Source: Intestinibacter bartlettii (GTDB lineage Bacteria; Bacillota; Clostridia; Peptostreptococcales; Peptostreptococcaceae). Taken from it: DNA of 40,388 nt. Below the pieces are notes generated by a model that was given only the letters and a program-made list of their open reading frames with translations, ran no database searches and was not told the origin of the DNA. Made by a program: the position numbers and the translations under genes. The stretch's first letter is position 1, and every line of letters starts with the position of its first letter. The stretch lies in the NCBI RefSeq assembly GCF_018917435.1, contig NZ_JAHLOQ010000031.1, positions 1 through 40,388 on the forward strand. The letters are read 5' to 3'. Positions 24,397 through 31,999 of the stretch are shown piece by piece.

Positions 24397-25221
24397 ATGA
24401 ATAATAAAAAATTAAAACTTACACTTGTACTATCTGTCTTTTCTTTAATATTTTTAACTATATTTATAATTTTTAAATTTAATCAATCTAAAGAAGAAAA
24501 ACAAATTGAAGTTAATGATAGTCAAGCTAAGGTATTAGAAATAGAAAATACAAAAATAACAGGGATTTCTCATACTAAAACAAAAACTAGTGTTACTACA
24601 AAAATAAAAAATAAATCACAAAATATTCTTAGTAATATACGTATAAATTATATTGAACTTGATAAAAATCAAAATAAAATATCTACAAAACAAATCCCGG
24701 TAGAGGTTTCACTAAAAAAAGATGAAAAAGCATTAATAACGATTCTTCCACAAAACTATACATATACTATTGATATAATAGGGTATAGTTATGAAACGAA
24801 AAACTACGATATAAATGTAAATTTAGATGAAAATAATATAACTGTAGGTGAAATATCTCAAACAGAAAACACAAAAGAGCAGTTAGATGATATTATTAAG
24901 TACGATATTTTACAAATATATGATTTACAACAGTTAGATGATAAGAATTATAAAGTAAAAATAAAAAATAATTCTCAAAAGAATTTAGGAAATATAATAT
25001 TAAAAGTTGCAGAAAAAAATAGAGAAGATGAATATGTAAGCATTAGCAAAATATCATATAATTCTACATTAAAAGCAAAAGAATTTAGTAAATTAATTTT
25101 AAATAGTCAAGATAAAGAAAATACTTTAGAAATTATAGGGTACACTTATGATGATATAGAAAATAAATCAAATATTGATGTAGATTTTAAGACTAACAGT
25201 GCAAGCATTATAAGAAATTAA
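24397..25221 (+). CDS. Membrane-anchored protein with two tandem beta domains, unknown function
   Basis: A 274-residue protein from ATG 24397; AGGGGAT lies seven bases upstream and a TTG at 24394 is the less likely alternative. Residues 9-27 form a single hydrophobic anchor, so the rest is extracellular. Two similar segments follow: about residues 48-150 (KITGISHTKTK then VTTKIKNKSQNILSNIRINY) and 175-265 (YKVKIKNNSQKNLGNIILKV), each ending with LEIIGYTY or IDIIGYSY. This repeated IIGY(S/T)Y pattern supports a duplicated FxLYD/Ig-like domain. It is rich in Asn, Lys and Ile. No known function. Lies 17 bases ahead of a palindromic terminator. Confidence 0.65.
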   Translation: MNNKKLKLTLVLSVFSLIFLTIFIIFKFNQSKEEKQIEVNDSQAKVLEIENTKITGISHTKTKTSVTTKIKNKSQNILSNIRINYIELDKNQNKISTKQIPVEVSLKKDEKALITILPQNYTYTIDIIGYSYETKNYDINVNLDENNITVGEISQTENTKEQLDDIIKYDILQIYDLQQLDDKNYKVKIKNNSQKNLGNIILKVAEKNREDEYVSISKISYNSTLKAKEFSKLILNSQDKENTLEIIGYTYDDIENKSNIDVDFKTNSASIIRN

Positions 25222-25233
25222 TATCTATAAAAA

Positions 25234-25263
25234 TTAAGCTTCTATAATATTATAGAAGCTTAA
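25234..25263. terminator. Perfect 30-base palindrome (AT-rich terminator)
   Basis: TTAAGCTTCTATAAT is followed directly by its reverse complement, then TTTAA. It is probably a terminator for the membrane protein gene; an operator for the downstream two-component genes is also possible. Confidence 0.6.
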
Positions 25264-25303
25264 TTTAATACTCATTTATATAATGAAAGTGTGGGAGGTA
25301 TAT

Positions 25304-25975
25304 ATGAAAATTTTAGTGGTTGAAGACAATATAAAATTATTAAAAAGTATTTTAGATGAGTTAAATAATCATTTTGAAACAGAGTCATGCAGTGATGGTG
25401 AAGAGGCACTTTATATGATAGAACAAAATATATATGACTTGATTGTTTTAGATCTTATGTTACCAAACTTATCTGGGATAGAAATTTTAAAATCTATGAG
25501 AGATAAATTTATTGATATTCCAGTTTTAATATTAACAGCAAAAGAATCTTTAAATGATAAAGTTAAGGCATTTGAAATTGGAGCAAATGACTATTTAACA
25601 AAACCATTTTATATGGAAGAGTTAGTGGCAAGGATATATGCTATTTTACGAACTGATGGCAAGATGCAAGCTAAAAATACTATAGATTTTAAAGACTTAC
25701 ACCTAGATTTAAATAAAAGAAGGGTCTTTATAAAAGATGAAGAAATAGAACTTCAAAATAAACAGTTTAACTTACTTGAATATTTACTTTTAAATAAAGG
25801 ATCTATACTTTTAAAAGAACAAATTTATGATAGAGTATGGGGAATAGATTCAGATGTTACAATTGAAATTGTAGAGGTGTACATAAGTCATTTGAGAAAG
25901 AAACTAAGCAAATATGGATATGACAAATGTATAAAAACAAAGAGAAAAGTGGGTTATATGTTCGATGATAAGTAA
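25304..25975 (+). CDS. OmpR-type response regulator
   Basis: A 223-residue regulator from ATG 25304, which follows GGGAGG; an earlier ATG at 25283 has no ribosome binding site. Receiver domain at about 1-118 with Asp8, phospho-acceptor Asp50 in DLIVLDLMLP and the Lys of YLTKPF. A winged-helix output domain at about 125-220 ends with the RRKVGY-like strand. The kinase gene overlaps its last 11 bases, so it is a classical pair. Target genes are not evident; the adjacent membrane protein or the thioredoxin pair are possible. Confidence 0.93.
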   Translation: MKILVVEDNIKLLKSILDELNNHFETESCSDGEEALYMIEQNIYDLIVLDLMLPNLSGIEILKSMRDKFIDIPVLILTAKESLNDKVKAFEIGANDYLTKPFYMEELVARIYAILRTDGKMQAKNTIDFKDLHLDLNKRRVFIKDEEIELQNKQFNLLEYLLLNKGSILLKEQIYDRVWGIDSDVTIEIVEVYISHLRKKLSKYGYDKCIKTKRKVGYMFDDK

Positions 25976-27221
25976 AGAAGTAATTGCAAAAACTCAAAGA
26001 AGATTGATTAAAATAAATATGCTTGTTGTTTCAGGTTTTTTAATATTACTTTGTATTTTTACATATATTTATTTTGGTTATACAAATAATAATAATATAA
26101 ATAAAGAGATGGAAGGCGAATTAAATTCTATAATCAATCAAGTAGAAAATTTAGATGCTAGATATGGTCTAATGTTAGGACTTAAGGCGCAAGGTATAAA
26201 ATTACAAAACCCTAAAGATATGGTATATATGTATATTGATAATACTTTGATAAAAGTAAATAGTAATCCATACTTTGGAGAGAAAGAGCCAGATTTTGAA
26301 AACCAAGGAAATGGATTTTATACATATACAACATCAGAAGGATATCAACTGAGAGAATGTAATTATACATATAAAAATTGTACTATAAGAATATTTAGAG
26401 AAATAAGTAGTGAAATAAGTTCTAGAAGACAATTATTACTTACCATGATAAAAGTTGTAATAGTATTTTGTGTTTTAACTTACTTTATAGCTATTTATTT
26501 AACTCGAAATGCACTAAAACCTATAGAAGTTACGTGGAACAACCAAGCTAAATTTATTCAAGATGCATCACATGAACTTAGAACACCTATAACTATAGTA
26601 TCTTCTAAGCTTGAAGGGCTTTTAAAACATCCAAACAATACGATAAATGATGAAGTTGAGGGAATTGCTGATGCCATGAATGAAACTAGAAGGCTTAAAA
26701 AAATGATAAACGACTTATTGACACTTACAAAAGAAGACTATACAGATGTAGTTGAAAAGGAAGAATTTGATTTAGAAGCTTTAGTTAAAGATTTATGTGA
26801 TGATTTTTTTGATATAGCTATGATTCAAAATAAAACACTTAAGATTTCTTCTCAATTAAAGCATAAAAATATAGTAAGTGATAAAAATAAATTAAGACAA
26901 TTGCTTATTATATTTATTGATAATGCATTTAAATATACAGAACAAGATGATTATATAAAAATATCATTAAATGAAAAAGATGAAAAAATTCATATAAAAA
27001 TTGAGGATAATGGACTTGGTATTAAGAAAGAAGAAATACCTCATTTATTTGACAGATTCTTTAGAAGTGAAAATGTAAGAAATAAAGATATCGATGGTTC
27101 AGGGATTGGGCTATCGATTGCAAAAGTACTTTCTGAAAGTCTTAAATATAAATTAAAAGTAGATTCAGAGTATGGTAAATGGACAATGTTTGAAATAATT
27201 ATACCTATTGATATAAATTAG
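25965..27221 (+). CDS. Sensor histidine kinase
   Basis: A 418-residue membrane kinase. First membrane helix at about 20-40, an extracellular sensing segment of about 105 residues, second helix at about 160-178, then HisKA and HATPase domains. The phospho-acceptor is His203 in QDASHELRTP; the N box is FIDNAFKY, the G1 box DNGLGIKKEE, the F box LFDRFFR and the G2 box GSGIGLSI. Overlaps the regulator by 11 bases. The signal is unknown, as the sensor segment shows no known domain. Confidence 0.93.
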   Translation: MISKEVIAKTQRRLIKINMLVVSGFLILLCIFTYIYFGYTNNNNINKEMEGELNSIINQVENLDARYGLMLGLKAQGIKLQNPKDMVYMYIDNTLIKVNSNPYFGEKEPDFENQGNGFYTYTTSEGYQLRECNYTYKNCTIRIFREISSEISSRRQLLLTMIKVVIVFCVLTYFIAIYLTRNALKPIEVTWNNQAKFIQDASHELRTPITIVSSKLEGLLKHPNNTINDEVEGIADAMNETRRLKKMINDLLTLTKEDYTDVVEKEEFDLEALVKDLCDDFFDIAMIQNKTLKISSQLKHKNIVSDKNKLRQLLIIFIDNAFKYTEQDDYIKISLNEKDEKIHIKIEDNGLGIKKEEIPHLFDRFFRSENVRNKDIDGSGIGLSIAKVLSESLKYKLKVDSEYGKWTMFEIIIPIDIN

Positions 27222-27310
27222 AAAAAATTAACAGAATAAAAAAATGGTATTATGCCAAAAACATGGGTATAATTGTTAATATAGTAGATATAATTTAGGA
27301 GGATATATAA

Positions 27311-27619
27311 ATGGCTAAAATAATAAATTCAAATGAATTCAATAATACAGTAGAAAATGGAGTTGTAGTAGTAGATTTCTTCGCAACTTGGTGTGGACCT
27401 TGTAAAATGCTTGCTCCAGTATTTGAAGAATTAAGCGAAGAATTAACTGATGTAAATTTTGTAAAAGTAGATATAGATCAAAGTATGGATTTAGCTCAAA
27501 AATTTAGAATAGTATCAGTTCCAACAATGAAAATATTCAAAGATGGAGAAGAAGTAGATACTTTAATGGGATTCATGCCTAAAGAAGTTCTAAAATCTAG
27601 AGTAGAATCACACTTATAA
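27311..27619 (+). CDS. trxA: Thioredoxin
   Basis: Thioredoxin of 102 residues with active site WCGPC (Cys28 and Cys31) and a cis-proline in VSVPTMKIF. Reduces protein disulfides in the cytoplasm. Ribosome binding site TAGGAGGA. The reductase gene starts 12 bases after its stop, so the two form one transcript. Confidence 0.95.
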   Translation: MAKIINSNEFNNTVENGVVVVDFFATWCGPCKMLAPVFEELSEELTDVNFVKVDIDQSMDLAQKFRIVSVPTMKIFKDGEEVDTLMGFMPKEVLKSRVESHL

Positions 27620-27631
27620 AAAGGTGATATT

Positions 27632-28501
27632 ATGAGATACGATATAGCGATAATCGGAAGTGGACCAGCAGGTCTTAGTGCTGCGGTTAATGCAAAAATA
27701 AGAAATAAAAGTTTTATAATATTTGGAAATAAAACACTTAGCAATAAAATTGAAAAAGCACCTTCAATAGACAACTATCTTGGTCTATATAATATATCAG
27801 GTGGTGAGCTTAAAGAGAGATTTGAAAATCATATAAATGCCATGGACATTGAAATTGATGAACATAAAATAACAAATGTATATGCTATGGGTGATTATTT
27901 TGCTCTTACAAGTGGCTCTGAAATGTTTGAAGCAACTACAGTGATAATTGCAATAGGAACAGATAGTGCCAAGTCAATAGAAGGAGAAGACACTTTCTTA
28001 GGTAGAGGTGTTAGTTACTGTGCAACATGCGATGCACCACTTTACAAAGGTAAAAATGTATGTGTGCTTGGATACAATGAAGAGGCAATACATGAAGCTA
28101 ATTTCTTAAATGAAATAGCATCAAAGACTTACTTTGTACCTATGAGAAACACAATAAAAAAAGATTTATCATCAATAGATGAAAAAATAGAGATACTAGA
28201 GAAAAAACCTACATCAATTGAAGGAGAAATGCTAGTAAATAAATTAAATTTCCAAGATGAATCATTAGATATCGATGGAGTGTTTATAATAAAAGATAGT
28301 ATGTCTCCTAAAAATCTAGTTCCAGGTTTAGAACTAGATGGTCAACATATAAAAGTAGATGCAAATATGAAAACTAATATAGCCGGATTATTTGCTTGTG
28401 GTGACTGTGTTGGTAGACCATATTCTTATCTTAAATCAGCAGGTCAAGGTTTAACTGCAGCATTAAATGCTGTTGATTATTTGGCTAAAAAAGATAGATA
28501 A
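27632..28501 (+). CDS. Flavin thioredoxin reductase, probably ferredoxin-dependent (FFTR type)
   Basis: A 289-residue FAD enzyme that should reduce the thioredoxin encoded just before it. FAD-binding GxGxxG appears as AIIGSGPAGLSAA, the redox-active pair is CATCD (Cys130 and Cys133), and the C-terminal FAD motif is LFACGDCVG. The NADPH-binding sites of standard TrxB are missing: where GGGDSA is expected it has GYNEEA (about 147-152), and HRRxxxR is replaced by VPMRNTIKK (about 169-177). Loss of exactly these motifs marks the ferredoxin-linked FFTR family characterised from Clostridium (established knowledge), so electrons probably come from ferredoxin. Function is inferred by motif loss. Confidence 0.8.
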   Translation: MRYDIAIIGSGPAGLSAAVNAKIRNKSFIIFGNKTLSNKIEKAPSIDNYLGLYNISGGELKERFENHINAMDIEIDEHKITNVYAMGDYFALTSGSEMFEATTVIIAIGTDSAKSIEGEDTFLGRGVSYCATCDAPLYKGKNVCVLGYNEEAIHEANFLNEIASKTYFVPMRNTIKKDLSSIDEKIEILEKKPTSIEGEMLVNKLNFQDESLDIDGVFIIKDSMSPKNLVPGLELDGQHIKVDANMKTNIAGLFACGDCVGRPYSYLKSAGQGLTAALNAVDYLAKKDR

Positions 28502-28524
28502 ATCTTAAAATTAAATAATATATT

Positions 28525-28552
28525 AAAAAGACGGCTTATGCCGTCTTTTTTT
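28525..28552 (+). terminator. Terminator of the thioredoxin operon
   Basis: AAAAAGACGGC and GCCGTCTTTTTTT with a short loop. Confidence 0.9.
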
Positions 28553-28558
28553 ATATCT

Positions 28559-28592
28559 AAATGTAGACAGATATAGTCATGTGTCTATATTT
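28559..28592. promoter_or_regulatory. Inverted repeat, possible operator of the EFR1-family gene
   Basis: AAATGTAGACA and TGTCTATATTT are inverted arms with one wobble and 12 bases between. Related TTTAGACG follows at 28590 and TGTCTAAA at about 28661. It lies about 100 bases before the ferrodoxin gene. The regulator is unknown. Confidence 0.4.
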
Positions 28593-28694
28593 AGACGCAT
28601 TTCTATTATTGAAGATTTATAAGAAAATTATTTTATGATATATTAAGATTATATTTGCATATGTCTAAAAAGATTTATTAGAAGGAGGTCTAAA

Positions 28695-29456
28695 ATGATT
28701 TTTTATTTTTCAGCAACTGGAAATAGTAAATATGTAGCAGAAAGGATAAGAGAAGAAACTAATGAAAAAATAGTTTCTGTTGTAGATTGTCTAAAAGAAA
28801 ATAACTTTAATTTTGAAGTTGATAAAAATGAAAGGATTGGATTTATAACACCAGTTTATTTTTGGGGGTTACCTACTGTTATGTCTGATTTTTTAGAAAA
28901 ATTATATATAAAAAATTATGCACAAAACTATACTTTCTTGGTTGTAACTTATGGAACAACTACTGGACAAGTAAAAAATATAGTAAAACAAAAATTATTT
29001 AAAAATAATATTTTATTAGATGCATCTTTCAGTGTCAAAATGGCGGATACTTGGACACCTGTATTTGATCTTAGTAATAAACAAAAATTACAGAAAATTG
29101 AAGCTAAATCAAATATTGAAATAAAAGAGGTGTGTAAATTAATAAGTAAAAATAAAGTAGGGGATTATAGTAAAAGAAAAATACCAAAATTTATGGTAGA
29201 TATATATTACCCAACTTATGAAAAAGCTAGAAATACTAAATTCTTTAGCGTAGATGATACATGTATAGGTTGTAAGTTATGTGAAAAAAAATGTCCAGTA
29301 AACGCAATAGAAATAATAAACAATAAACCAGTTTGGATAAAAGAAAAATGTACACTTTGCTTAAGTTGTCTTCACAGATGCCCTAAATTTGCAATTCAAT
29401 ACAAGGAGAAAACAAGAAATCACGGTCAATATTTAAATCCATATACAAAGATATAA
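28695..29456 (+). CDS. EFR1-family ferrodoxin (flavodoxin plus two [4Fe-4S] domains)
   Basis: A 253-residue electron-transfer protein. The N-terminal flavodoxin fold starts with IFYFSATGNSKYVAERI (phosphate-binding loop) and contains FITPVYFWGLPTV. Two ferredoxin motifs follow: CIGCKLCEKKCP at about residues 193-204 and CTLCLSCLHRCP at about 219-230, each CxxCxxCxxxCP. Such proteins carry low-potential electrons in anaerobes; the electron donor and acceptor are not known. Strong GAAGGAGG site. Near the FFTR-type reductase, which would need ferredoxin electrons; this is suggestive but not evidence of pairing. Confidence 0.9.
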   Translation: MIFYFSATGNSKYVAERIREETNEKIVSVVDCLKENNFNFEVDKNERIGFITPVYFWGLPTVMSDFLEKLYIKNYAQNYTFLVVTYGTTTGQVKNIVKQKLFKNNILLDASFSVKMADTWTPVFDLSNKQKLQKIEAKSNIEIKEVCKLISKNKVGDYSKRKIPKFMVDIYYPTYEKARNTKFFSVDDTCIGCKLCEKKCPVNAIEIINNKPVWIKEKCTLCLSCLHRCPKFAIQYKEKTRNHGQYLNPYTKI

Positions 29457-29483
29457 TTAAATATGGAAAAATGGTAAAATTGA

Positions 29484-29539
29484 TTGACTTTTTTAGTTTA
29501 GAGGACTACTATTTAATTAAGTAATTACTTAATTAAATA
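29484..29539 (+). promoter_or_regulatory. Promoter with perfect 30-base palindromic operator (ArsR autoregulation)
   Basis: TTGACT (29484-29489) and TACTAT (29507-29512) are 17 bases apart. The palindrome at 29510-29539 consists of TATTTAATTAAGTAA and its exact reverse complement and covers the -10 and transcription start. The repressor gene starts 11 bases further on, so autorepression is very likely. Confidence 0.8.
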
Positions 29540-29550
29540 AGGAGTTAGTT

Positions 29551-29919
29551 ATGGAGGATTTAGTTAAAGTTTTTAAAGCATTGAGCGATGAAACAAGGCT
29601 AAAGATATTATTAATTATCTCTAAAAGGACAATATGCCAAAAGGGAATATCTAGGCATCTTGGAATTTCAGAATCAGCTGTTTCTCAACATATTAAAGTA
29701 TTAAAAGAATCTGGAATTGTAACAGGTATAAAACAAGGCTATTCAGTTATATATGTTATAAATGACGATTGTTTTTATAAGGCGAAGTACTTTTTAAATA
29801 TGATAAATGATATTGAAGACGATACGTTTATTGACAAGGAAAAACTCAATGCTATAAGACTGAATAGTTGTGCAAATTGTAAGTCAAATAAAAAATGTTG
29901 TAAAAATAGGGGGATATAA
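29551..29919 (+). CDS. ArsR-family repressor with Cys-rich tail
   Basis: A 122-residue winged-helix regulator. The core is ALSDETRLKILLII, then HLGISESAVSQHIKVLKESGIV (recognition helix) and a wing. The C-terminus carries CANCKSNKKCC, five cysteines within 11 residues, suggesting metal or redox sensing. A 30-base palindrome lies over its promoter. The next gene begins three bases after the stop and encodes a His-rich NifX-like protein, so both are probably under the repressor. The sensed metal is not fixed by sequence. GGAG is the ribosome binding site. Confidence 0.9.
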   Translation: MEDLVKVFKALSDETRLKILLIISKRTICQKGISRHLGISESAVSQHIKVLKESGIVTGIKQGYSVIYVINDDCFYKAKYFLNMINDIEDDTFIDKEKLNAIRLNSCANCKSNKKCCKNRGI

Positions 29920-29921
29920 AG

Positions 29922-30326
29922 ATGAAAGTATGTGTACCAGTTGAAGAAAATAAAGGAATGGAAAGTGTGCCATATGGGCATTTTGGTTCTGCACCAGAAT
30001 TTGTAATATGTGATTTAGATTCAAATGAAATAAAAAGTATAAATAATGGTGATTTAGGTCATGAACATGGCAAATGCCAACCATTAAAAGCTCTTAAAGG
30101 TCAAGAAGTTGATGCTATTATAGTTGGTGGAATAGGTGCTGGAGCTATAACGAAGCTAAATGCAATGGGAACTAAAGTTTATAGAGGTGTTAAGGATACA
30201 ATTGAATATAATTTAAGTTTACTTAAAAATAATCAATTACAAGAGCTTTCAGTAAACGATGCTTGTTCTCATAATCATGGTGATGGCGGATGTGGTCATG
30301 ATCATGGACATAATATAAATTTATAA
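29922..30326 (+). CDS. NifB/NifX-type Fe-Mo cluster-binding protein with His-rich tail
   Basis: A 134-residue protein of the dinitrogenase iron-molybdenum cofactor family. Core at residues 1-105 with GHFGSAPEFVICD, DAIIVGGIGAGAI and KVYRG. The tail HNHGDGGCGHDHGHN is a metal-binding His-rich segment. Similar stand-alone proteins occur outside nitrogen fixation and are thought to carry Fe-S or other metal clusters. There are no nif genes in view. Ribosome binding site GGGGGATA overlaps the end of the repressor gene. Metal carrier or sensor work with the ArsR protein is inferred. Confidence 0.85.
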   Translation: MKVCVPVEENKGMESVPYGHFGSAPEFVICDLDSNEIKSINNGDLGHEHGKCQPLKALKGQEVDAIIVGGIGAGAITKLNAMGTKVYRGVKDTIEYNLSLLKNNQLQELSVNDACSHNHGDGGCGHDHGHNINL

Positions 30327-30345
30327 AATAAAAAAAGTGTTTTTT

Positions 30346-30379
30346 AAACGTCATCATAAATTTAAATGATGGCGTTTTT
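30346..30379 (+). terminator. Terminator of the ArsR/NifX-like operon
   Basis: AAACGTCATCAT and ATGATGGCGTTT pair with one wobble and are followed by TTTTTATTTT. Confidence 0.85.
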
Positions 30380-30528
30380 ATTTTGTAAGAAAGTTATATT
30401 TTTAGTCATATTTAAAACTTAGGAACAAAAAAACTTTCACACAATATAATATATATTATATAAAAAAATGATTTAGTGTTATTGCGTTTATTATATAAAA
30501 TTTTCTGACAGGCATTAGGAGGAAAGTT

Positions 30529-31392
30529 ATGGATGCATATAAAAAAGTCAAAAATGTATTATTGTTGATACTTGTTGCAAATTTAGCAGTAACTATTATG
30601 AAGTTGATTGTGGGAAGTTATATTCAAAGTACGAGTGTTTTGGCTGATGGTTTCCATTCATTTTCTGATTCAGCATCTAATATTGTTGGGATTATAGGAA
30701 TTTCAATAGCTCAAAGACCAAAGGACAAAAGACATCCTTATGGGCATACCAAGTTTGAGGTATTATCTAGTTTATTTATTGGAATAATGATGGTCTTTAT
30801 TGCGTTAAAAATAGTAACTGAAGCAATTTTGAAGATTAAAGATCCAGAAAGTTTAAATATGACCAATGTAAGTTTTGTAATTTTAATAATTACATTGATA
30901 ATAAATATAGTTGTATCTAAGTATGAATATAGTGTTGGAAAGAAAATGAATAGCTATATTTTAATTTCAGATTCTCTTCATACTAGAAGTGATGTTTATG
31001 TTTCAATTGGAGTATTAGTAACCTTAATATGTATAAAATTAGGATTTCCACCAGTGATAGATAAAGTTGTATCATTTGTAGTTGGAATATTTATTTTGCA
31101 TGGAGCTTATGAGATTTTTAAATCAACTATTAAGATTTTAGTTGATGGGGCTGTTATTGAAGAAAATAAAATAAAAGAAATTGTTAAAGAATTTAATGAA
31201 ATAAAAGAAATAAAAAATATTAGAAGTCGTGGAAGTCAAAATGATATCCACGTAGATATAGATATTTTAGTTGAACCCGATATGACAGTCGAAAAATCAC
31301 ATGAATTAAGTCATAAAATTGAAAATACTATGAGAGAGAAAATAAATAGAAATATTCAAGTTACAACCCATATTGAACCATTTTATAAATAA
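30529..31392 (+). CDS. Cation diffusion facilitator (CDF) transporter
   Basis: A 287-residue metal exporter. Four to six helices are followed by a cytoplasmic domain from about residue 205. Metal-site motifs are DGFHSFSD at about 41-48 (HxxxD) and DSLHTRSD at about 147-154 (HxxxD). These fit a Zn2+/Fe2+/Mn2+/proton antiporter; the exact metal cannot be assigned. Ribosome binding site TAGGAGGAAAG. About 200 bases after the NifX-like gene with a terminator between; a palindromic run TATAATATATATTATA lies upstream at about 30442-30457. Confidence 0.93.
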   Translation: MDAYKKVKNVLLLILVANLAVTIMKLIVGSYIQSTSVLADGFHSFSDSASNIVGIIGISIAQRPKDKRHPYGHTKFEVLSSLFIGIMMVFIALKIVTEAILKIKDPESLNMTNVSFVILIITLIINIVVSKYEYSVGKKMNSYILISDSLHTRSDVYVSIGVLVTLICIKLGFPPVIDKVVSFVVGIFILHGAYEIFKSTIKILVDGAVIEENKIKEIVKEFNEIKEIKNIRSRGSQNDIHVDIDILVEPDMTVEKSHELSHKIENTMREKINRNIQVTTHIEPFYK

Positions 31393-31419
31393 AATTAAAT
31401 ATGTAAGAGGAGTTTATTT

Positions 31420-31473
31420 ATGTATAAAAGTTTAAAGGCGTGGAATGTTGTTTCCACGCCTAAAGCTTTTTAA
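31420..31473 (+). CDS. Possible 17-residue peptide encoded across a terminator
   Basis: AGAGGAG at about 31406 is well placed for ATG 31420, and the frame reads MYKSLKAWNVVSTPKAF before a stop. The coding part includes the hairpin AGGCGTGGAA/TTCCACGCCT. It may be a leader-like relic behind the CDF gene rather than a functional peptide. Confidence 0.3.
   Translation: MYKSLKAWNVVSTPKAF
31436..31473. terminator. Terminator between the CDF gene and the minus-strand gene
   Basis: AGGCGTGGAA and TTCCACGCCT form a ten-base stem; T-rich sequence lies on both sides. Serves the convergent genes. Confidence 0.75.
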
Positions 31474-31495
31474 TAAACTAGGATATTTACATTTT

Positions 31496-31978
31496 TTAGT
31501 CAATTTTCTTTGAATGATTTATTATACTTTCAAGACGTTTATTTAAATTGTCTATTGCTGTATTTATTTGTCCTAGAGAATCACTTATTAAACTGTCTTC
31601 TTCAACATAATAATTTAAGTAAAAATCATCTAATTGTCTTACAAATTTATTTGCTTGAGCAGTTGCTTCTAAAAAGTCATCAAAGTGTTTGCTCTTCATT
31701 CCTTTTTTAAATTTTTGAATGTCTTTTTTTATAAAATCGACGATTTTTACTTCATTTGAGAAAGTACCATGAGGTATTGGATATGGTTCTATTCTTTGTA
31801 AGAAGTATTTATTTTTTGCATTTATATTATATGTATACATAACTTCAAAATTATCTTCAAGTATAAACTTTATAAAATAAAGGTTACCTTGAACTTTTTG
31901 GATTTTACTAGCGCCTAATTGTCTTAAACGTATTTCAATTGAGTCACCGTCTACTGAATCTATTCTATGTAATGACAT
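31496..31978 (-). CDS. Unknown protein downstream of an ArsB/NhaD-type transporter gene
   Basis: A 160-residue protein without a family I recognise. Ribosome binding site AAAGGAGTGG. It starts 21 bases after the transporter stop on the same strand, so the two are likely one operon. No signal peptide or membrane segment. The first 80 residues alternate beta-type segments (SIEIRLRQLGASKIQKV, LYFIKFILEDNFEVMYTY); the second half is helical with a coiled-coil-like end (LGQINTAIDNLNKRLESIINH). Possibly a cytoplasmic partner or a general housekeeping protein. Confidence 0.7.
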   Translation of the reverse strand: MSLHRIDSVDGDSIEIRLRQLGASKIQKVQGNLYFIKFILEDNFEVMYTYNINAKNKYFLQRIEPYPIPHGTFSNEVKIVDFIKKDIQKFKKGMKSKHFDDFLEATAQANKFVRQLDDFYLNYYVEEDSLISDSLGQINTAIDNLNKRLESIINHSKKID

Positions 31979-31999
31979 AAAGTTCCACTCCTTTTTTTA

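Noticed and set aside
27222-27310. Promoter of the thioredoxin operon
   Set aside because: Two TATAAT-like sequences are present, but neither has a convincing -35, so none was listed.
30430-30528. Metal riboswitch before the CDF gene
   Set aside because: No conserved riboswitch blocks could be found; only short AT palindromes are present.
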